Source: Lutibacter sp. (lineage in GTDB: Bacteria; Bacteroidota; Bacteroidia; Flavobacteriales; Flavobacteriaceae). Taken from it: a stretch of DNA of 33,197 nt. The first letter of the stretch is position 1; the number at the start of each line of letters is the position of its first letter. The position numbers and the translations under genes are program-made. Location of the stretch: assembly GCA_028696945.1 (NCBI GenBank), contig JAQVGD010000012.1, positions 1 through 33,197 on the forward strand. Reading direction: 5' to 3'. Positions 27,741 to 33,197 of this stretch are shown here, in pieces. The notes beneath the pieces were generated by a model. That model had not been told where the DNA came from. It saw nothing but the letters and a program-made list of their open reading frames with translations, and made no database searches.

Positions 27741-28256
27741 ATGAATCATAATATTGATGAAGCGTATTGTAATGAAAAAAAATTCAGTGATTTTTTTTTA
27801 AATAATTCAGCATTATTGCGCAATTATATGTACTACAAATGTGGAGATGCAGAATTGGCAAATGACATTGTTCAAGATGCTTTTTTAAAATTTTGGGATA
27901 ATTGTAAAAAAGTAATTCCGGGAAAAGCAAAATCTTTTTTATTTGCCATTGCAAATAATTTATTTTTAAATGAATATGCTAAAAGCAAGGTAGCATTAAC
28001 TTTTAAAAGTATCCCACAAAAGAAATACACCCATGAAACTCCAGAGTTTTTATTGGAAGAAAAAGAGTTTGGCGAAAAATTACAAAAAGCACTTTCAAAC
28101 TTAACTGAAACACAACGAACAACTTTTTTAATGAATAGAATTGATGGTAAGAAATACAAGGAAATTGCTGAAATTTTGGGAATTTCGGTAAAAGCGGTTG
28201 AGAAAAGAATACACAACGCTTTGTTAAGTTTGAGAAAAGAAATTGAAAATATTTAG
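27741..28256 (+). CDS. RNA polymerase ECF sigma factor
   Basis: 171 aa; sigma region 2 (YMYYKCGDAELANDIVQDAFLKFWDN) and region 4 (LTETQRTTFLMNRIDGKKYKEIAEILGISVKAVEKRIHNALLSLR). Confidence 0.95.
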   Translation: MNHNIDEAYCNEKKFSDFFLNNSALLRNYMYYKCGDAELANDIVQDAFLKFWDNCKKVIPGKAKSFLFAIANNLFLNEYAKSKVALTFKSIPQKKYTHETPEFLLEEKEFGEKLQKALSNLTETQRTTFLMNRIDGKKYKEIAEILGISVKAVEKRIHNALLSLRKEIENI

Positions 28257-28316
28257 CAAATAAAGTAGGGAAAACCTGTATTTAATTGTTATATAACTGT
28301 TATATGAATTTTACAG

Positions 28317-29222
28317 ATGGAAAAAAACTATTTTTTAGCAAAATGGCTTAATGGCGAAATAACCGAAGAAACACTTAAGGAACATGTAAGTGAGGAAGAA
28401 ATACGCGCGTATAAAAAAATAATTTCAGCCACAAACCAACTTGAAGCACCAAGTTATAATGCGCAGGAATCTTTAGAAAAAATAAAGAAAACGCATGCTA
28501 AAACCGCCGTAAAGAAACTGAAATTTACCAAATATTTTTACAGAATTGCAGCCGTGTTTGCGGTGTTAATTACTTCGTATTATTTTATTTCAACAAAAGA
28601 CACAAGTTACACAACAAATTTAGCCGAGAAAATTACTTTTGAACTACCAGACCAGTCTGAAGTGCATTTAAATGCCGATTCAAAAATTACTTTTAATGCC
28701 AAAAATTGGAAAAAAAACAGAACCTTAAATTTAAAAGGCGAAGCTTATTTCAGGGTAAAAAAAGGGAATAAATTTACTGTAAATTCAGATTTGGGTTCCG
28801 TTCAAGTTCTAGGCACAAAATTTAATGTTATTGAAAGAGACCAATATTTTGAAGTGAATTGTTATGAAGGTTTGGTAAGTGTAACTTCTAAAATTGAGAC
28901 CGTTAAGGTTCCTGCAGGAAGTTCCTATAAAATACTCAATAAAGTTTCTCAATTTTCAAAAAATACGAGTGAAATAATGCCTGCTTGGCTTCAAAACAGC
29001 AGTTCATTTAAAAGTATGCCGTATAAATATGTTGTGAAAGAATTGGAAAGACAATATAATATTTCCATTGAATATGATGTTAAGTATGAAAATAATTTAT
29101 TTACAGGAAGTTTTATTCATTCAAATTTAGAATTGGCTTTACAGGCAATCAGCATTCCCTTAAACCTAAAATACGAAATTATCAGCGATAAAAAAGTGTA
29201 TTTAAAATTAGATGAAAATTAA
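28317..29222 (+). CDS. FecR family anti-sigma factor
   Basis: 301 aa; TM segment, 'ITFELPDQSEVHLNADSKITFNAKNW..NRTLNLKGEAYFRVKKGNKFTVNSDLGSVQVLGTKFNV'. Confidence 0.95.
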   Translation: MEKNYFLAKWLNGEITEETLKEHVSEEEIRAYKKIISATNQLEAPSYNAQESLEKIKKTHAKTAVKKLKFTKYFYRIAAVFAVLITSYYFISTKDTSYTTNLAEKITFELPDQSEVHLNADSKITFNAKNWKKNRTLNLKGEAYFRVKKGNKFTVNSDLGSVQVLGTKFNVIERDQYFEVNCYEGLVSVTSKIETVKVPAGSSYKILNKVSQFSKNTSEIMPAWLQNSSSFKSMPYKYVVKELERQYNISIEYDVKYENNLFTGSFIHSNLELALQAISIPLNLKYEIISDKKVYLKLDEN

Positions 29223-31767
29223 CAAACTAAAGCCTTTATTAATTTTTACTTGTCTTCTTTATTCAATTTTTAGTTTTTCACAAAATTTAACTGAGGAAAG
29301 CAAATTGCTTTCTAAAATTTTAGTTGAAATAGAAAAAGAATATGAGGTTACCTTTACCTATGCCAACAAAGTAATTGAAACCATTAAAATTACACCACCT
29401 TTAAAAAAAATAACGCTTCCAGAAATCATTGAATATTTAAAAGAAAAGACCGGCTTGGTATTTACCTTTTCAACTTCAACAAATATTTTAATAAGCAAAA
29501 AATCGGGTATTGAAATTATTTGTGGCTATTTGGTTGATTTTAATTCCAACCAATACCTTAAAGGAGCTCATATTTCTGTCTTAAAATCCAATATTCATAC
29601 CACCTCAAATAGTGTGGGCTATTTTAGCATTCCAAAAATTAGTGAAAATCAGGTAATTCAAATTAGTTATATCGGTTATCCAACCTTGTCTTTAAATTCT
29701 ACCGATTTTTTGACTAATAAATGTTTGACAATCACATTAACTGAAAAATTTGAAGAACTGAGCGAAGTTATTTTGCAAAATTATTTAACCTCGGGAATTA
29801 CCATAAAAACCGATAACTCATTTGTAATTTCCCCACAGGAATTTGGTATTTTACCAGGACTGGTTGAGCCTGATGTTTTGCATCAAATACAAGCTTTACC
29901 GGGTATAAGCAGTGTGGATGAAACTGTTTCTGACATTAACATTAGAGGAGGAACAAACGACCAAAACCTATTGCTTTGGGACGGTATAAAAATGTATCAT
30001 TCAGGGCATTTTTTTGGATTAATTTCTGCGTTTAATCCGTATCTAACAGAAAGTGTTACCGTAATTAAAAACGGCACCGATTCCCAATATAATGATGGTG
30101 TTTCTGGAACTATTTCTATTGAATCAATTGATGAAATAAAAGAGAAACCATTTGGTGGAGCCGGAATTAATTTACTGAGTGCCGATGCTTATGGACAAAT
30201 ACCAATTTCAAAAAAACTGGCAATTCAAGTATCTGGAAGACGGGCTTTTACTGATTTATGGAACTCGTTAACTTTCGAACAATATTTTAATCGTGCATTT
30301 CAAAATTCTAAAGTTTCTGCTTATTCAAATGCAGACAACGAGCAAGTTGAATCTGGTTCAAACTTTTATTTTTATGATTATAGCATTAAATTATTATATA
30401 ATATTAATGAAAAACACCAATTTAGATTTAGCTTTTTAGATGTTAAAAATGAACTTGATTATAAAGAAGCAATCGATTTAGAAAAGGAAGCTGACGAGGA
30501 ATACAAAGAAAGTAGTTTGGAACAAAAAAACAAGGGTTTTGGATTTCAATTAACCGACAATTGGAACTCAAAATTTAAAACAGTTTTTAATGCTTATTAT
30601 ACAAAATACAACCTAAATTCTTCAAATCAGGAGCTTTTTACGGAGCAGCTTTTACAACAGCGCAATGAAGTTTTGGAAACAGGCTTAAAATTAAATACGC
30701 ACTATTCAATTTCAAAGAAAATTCAACTGTTAAATGGTTATCATTATTATGAATTGGGAATTACAAATACAGAGGTTGTAAATGTTCCAGATTACAGTCG
30801 GATTATTAAAAATGTGCTGAGAAATCATTCGCTTTTTAGTGAAGTTAATTACACTTCAAGTGACAAAGAAACGTTTGTGAATGCTGGATTGCGATTGAAT
30901 TATATTGAAAATTTTAACACATTTATTATTGAACCCAGATTACAGGCATTGCATAAGCTAAATAAACATTTTTCGTTTAAAATTGCTGGTGAATTTAAAA
31001 GCCAGAATGCCACTCAAATTATAGATTTACAAGAAGATTTTTTAGGAGTTGAAAAAAGACGATGGATTTTAGCTGACAATACAACCACCCCAATCATAAA
31101 AAGCCAACAAGCTTCTGCTGGATTTAATTTCCACAAACAACATATTTTTATTGATATAGAGGGCTTTTACAAATATGTAGATGGTATTACAACTGCAAAT
31201 CAAGGATTTCAAAATCAAAATCAGTACATAAAAACTTCTGGAAGTTATACTGTAAAAGGAATTGAATTTTTAATTAATAGAAAAACCGATACTTTTAGTA
31301 CATGGTTAGGCTATACTTATAATCACAATACCTATAATTTTCCAGAGTTAACACCTAGTGAATTTCCGAATAATTTGGATATTAGACACAGCATTTCGTT
31401 TGGAAACACCTACACTTATAAGAAATTTAATTTTGCTATCGGACTTTTATGGCGAAATGGAAAACCTTATACTACACCTCAAGAGGCAAATCCAATTACT
31501 GTTGACGGCATTAATTCTTATATAAATTACAACTCCCCAAATAGCGATAATTTACCAAATTACTATAGGGTCGATTTTTCATCAACCTATAAATTTAATC
31601 TAAACAAAAAAGTTGACGCAATGGCTGGCATTTCAATTTTAAACATTTTAAACACTAAAAATATTTTAAATACTTACTACAAAATAACTCCTGAAAGTAC
31701 CATAAACACTATTAATAGTGTTGCTTTAGCCACAACTCCCAATTTCACTTTTAGAATTTCTTTTTAA
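29212..31767 (+). CDS. TonB-dependent receptor with N-terminal STN and carboxypeptidase-regulatory-like domains
   Basis: 851 aa; STN-like N-terminus, 'GAHISVLKSNIHTTSNSVGYFSIP', plug 'VLHQIQALPGISSVDETVSDINIRGGTNDQNLLLWDGIKMYHSGHFFGLISAFNP', beta-barrel. Confidence 0.93.
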   Translation: MKINKLKPLLIFTCLLYSIFSFSQNLTEESKLLSKILVEIEKEYEVTFTYANKVIETIKITPPLKKITLPEIIEYLKEKTGLVFTFSTSTNILISKKSGIEIICGYLVDFNSNQYLKGAHISVLKSNIHTTSNSVGYFSIPKISENQVIQISYIGYPTLSLNSTDFLTNKCLTITLTEKFEELSEVILQNYLTSGITIKTDNSFVISPQEFGILPGLVEPDVLHQIQALPGISSVDETVSDINIRGGTNDQNLLLWDGIKMYHSGHFFGLISAFNPYLTESVTVIKNGTDSQYNDGVSGTISIESIDEIKEKPFGGAGINLLSADAYGQIPISKKLAIQVSGRRAFTDLWNSLTFEQYFNRAFQNSKVSAYSNADNEQVESGSNFYFYDYSIKLLYNINEKHQFRFSFLDVKNELDYKEAIDLEKEADEEYKESSLEQKNKGFGFQLTDNWNSKFKTVFNAYYTKYNLNSSNQELFTEQLLQQRNEVLETGLKLNTHYSISKKIQLLNGYHYYELGITNTEVVNVPDYSRIIKNVLRNHSLFSEVNYTSSDKETFVNAGLRLNYIENFNTFIIEPRLQALHKLNKHFSFKIAGEFKSQNATQIIDLQEDFLGVEKRRWILADNTTTPIIKSQQASAGFNFHKQHIFIDIEGFYKYVDGITTANQGFQNQNQYIKTSGSYTVKGIEFLINRKTDTFSTWLGYTYNHNTYNFPELTPSEFPNNLDIRHSISFGNTYTYKKFNFAIGLLWRNGKPYTTPQEANPITVDGINSYINYNSPNSDNLPNYYRVDFSSTYKFNLNKKVDAMAGISILNILNTKNILNTYYKITPESTINTINSVALATTPNFTFRISF

Positions 31768-32034
31768 AAATTAAAATTATTAATGGGCCATTATTATTTA
31801 TAAAAATAGCCTGTTGCCATACAAATTGAAATTTTTATTTAAAACTATTGATTTAATGGTAGGGTTTTCTCCCTGCTGTTTGTTATAAAATAGGTATGGT
31901 AACTGCTCACACATAAATGGATTATAAACTATTAAATAGATTTTATGTTTGAAAAGATATGATGCTTATTAATAGCATCCATCTTATGAAGAGGGTTGAT
32001 CTTTTAACTAGAATTTAATTAAAAAATTAAAAAA

Positions 32035-33197
32035 ATGAAATTATTAAAAAATTTATTGACAACTTTTGCGATAGCGGCGGTTGTTTTAGTGACTAGTTGT
32101 TCAAGTGATGAAGGCATCACAACAAGTCAGTCAGATGTAAATCTTGCAGAAGCAGGTCTTAAAGAAACATTTCCTGCAAATCTTGCTGAAACCGTGGCTG
32201 TTAATCCTCTAATAGTCGTAAATTTTAAAAGTACCGCCAATCCGTCAGAAGTAGCAGCATCTGTCTTAACCTTAAAAAAAGGGACAACGCCAATTTCTGG
32301 CACAGTAACCTTTTCAGGGACTACAGCTGTTTTTAGACCAGATACTTATTTGGCAACTAATTCCCAGTTTACTGCAACAATAAAAACCAATTTAAAGGAT
32401 GGATCTTCCAATGATAACGAAAAGGAACATTCTTGGACATTTAGAACTGATGATCACCACCATGAGAAATCGTTTTCAGTTGTTTCGGTTACTCCCAAAA
32501 ATAAAGATATTGATGTAGCGTTTGACGTTCATCCCACTATTAAATTCAGCAGGGAAATGAAATCAGAAATGACAAAATTGGTAACTTTTACCTTAAAACA
32601 AGGAACAACAGTTGTTGAGGGTTCATTAACCTATTCCAATAAAACTGCTACATTTATTCCAACAAGTAATTTAAAAGCCAATACTTTATACACAGGAGCA
32701 ATTATAATAAATAACAGCAATAGTAATGAAGATGATGATGACGATGATGACAATCATTATTATGAAGATGATGATGACGACGATGATGATGATGATGATG
32801 ATGATGACGATGATGACGATGATGACGATGATGACAACGATGATGATGACGATGATCATCATTCAACGAACACCTATATATGGGGTTTTACAACACTTGC
32901 ACCTGTTGTAGGAGACACAACTGCGCCAACAGTGCTTTCTGTAGTTCCAGCAAATAATGCAACTTCAATAGCTGTCAACAGTAATGTTACCGCAACTTTC
33001 AGCGAAGCTATGGATGCATCAACCATTTCAACTGCTACTTTTACCTTAAAACAAGGAACAACAAATATAATAGGATCGGTTTCTTATTCGGGTACAACGG
33101 CTACTTTTAACCCAACCAACGACCTTGATGCTGGATTGGTTTATACGGCAACAATTACCACAGGAGCTAAAGATGTTGCTGGAAATGCAATTACCAC
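32035..33197 (+). CDS. Ig-like (SbsA/Big_5-type) domain lipoprotein with poly-Asp segment; 3' end beyond the window
   Basis: MKLLKNLLTTFAIAAVVLVTSCSSDEG lipoprotein signal; three Ig-like modules with 'LKxGTTxxxGxxxxSxxTAxFxPxxxLxxxxxYTAxI'; no stop codon before 33197; missing from the ORF track. Confidence 0.88.
   Translation, partial: MKLLKNLLTTFAIAAVVLVTSCSSDEGITTSQSDVNLAEAGLKETFPANLAETVAVNPLIVVNFKSTANPSEVAASVLTLKKGTTPISGTVTFSGTTAVFRPDTYLATNSQFTATIKTNLKDGSSNDNEKEHSWTFRTDDHHHEKSFSVVSVTPKNKDIDVAFDVHPTIKFSREMKSEMTKLVTFTLKQGTTVVEGSLTYSNKTATFIPTSNLKANTLYTGAIIINNSNSNEDDDDDDDNHYYEDDDDDDDDDDDDDDDDDDDDDDDNDDDDDDHHSTNTYIWGFTTLAPVVGDTTAPTVLSVVPANNATSIAVNSNVTATFSEAMDASTISTATFTLKQGTTNIIGSVSYSGTTATFNPTNDLDAGLVYTATITTGAKDVAGNAIT
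32731..32856 (+). repeat. GAT/GAC trinucleotide repeat encoding poly-aspartate
   Basis: Runs of 7, 23 and 6 consecutive Asp codons in the frame of the 32035 CDS, interrupted by NHYYE and N. Confidence 0.93.

Noticed and set aside
32726-32911. 61-aa ORF (MKMMMTMMTIIIMKMMM...)
   Set aside because: Out-of-frame reading of the GAT/GAC repeat; the real frame is the Ig-like lipoprotein starting at 32035.

Overview
Flavobacteriia-type (Bacteroidota) chromosomal window. The left part is core genome: gcvH, a VanZ-like protein, TonB, a retropepsin-like protease, and convergent odhB/sucA (2-oxoglutarate dehydrogenase E2/E1). A dense intergenic repeat array (about 2.50-3.31 kb) interrupts it. A tRNA-Asn(GTT) gene at 7791-7864 marks the left edge of an accessory region reaching about 22.35 kb. 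Two partial copies of the tRNA 3' end (20099-20127 and 22327-22354) divide that region into two modules. Module 1 is a Type I R-M locus (hsdM, hsdS, hsdR) carrying two extra genes, a DUF4143-type ATPase and a GmrSD-like DUF262/DUF1524 protein with a probable C-terminal HEPN domain. It also holds a truncated second hsdR 5' end and an opposite-strand three-gene operon (TIGR04255-like plus two unknown proteins). Module 2 is hipBA, with an iterated operator array around a recognisable Bacteroidota promoter. No integrase is visible. The right part has an S9 peptidase, a DEDDh exonuclease, an acidic four-repeat lipoprotein divergent from an ECF sigma/FecR/TonB-dependent receptor set, and an Ig-like lipoprotein with a 23-Asp run that is open at the window edge. 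The best candidates for something undescribed are the TIGR04255 three-gene operon, the HEPN-fused GmrSD-like gene inserted in the R-M operon, and the integrase-less tRNA-Asn double island. All assignments come from reading motifs by eye; no database search was run.
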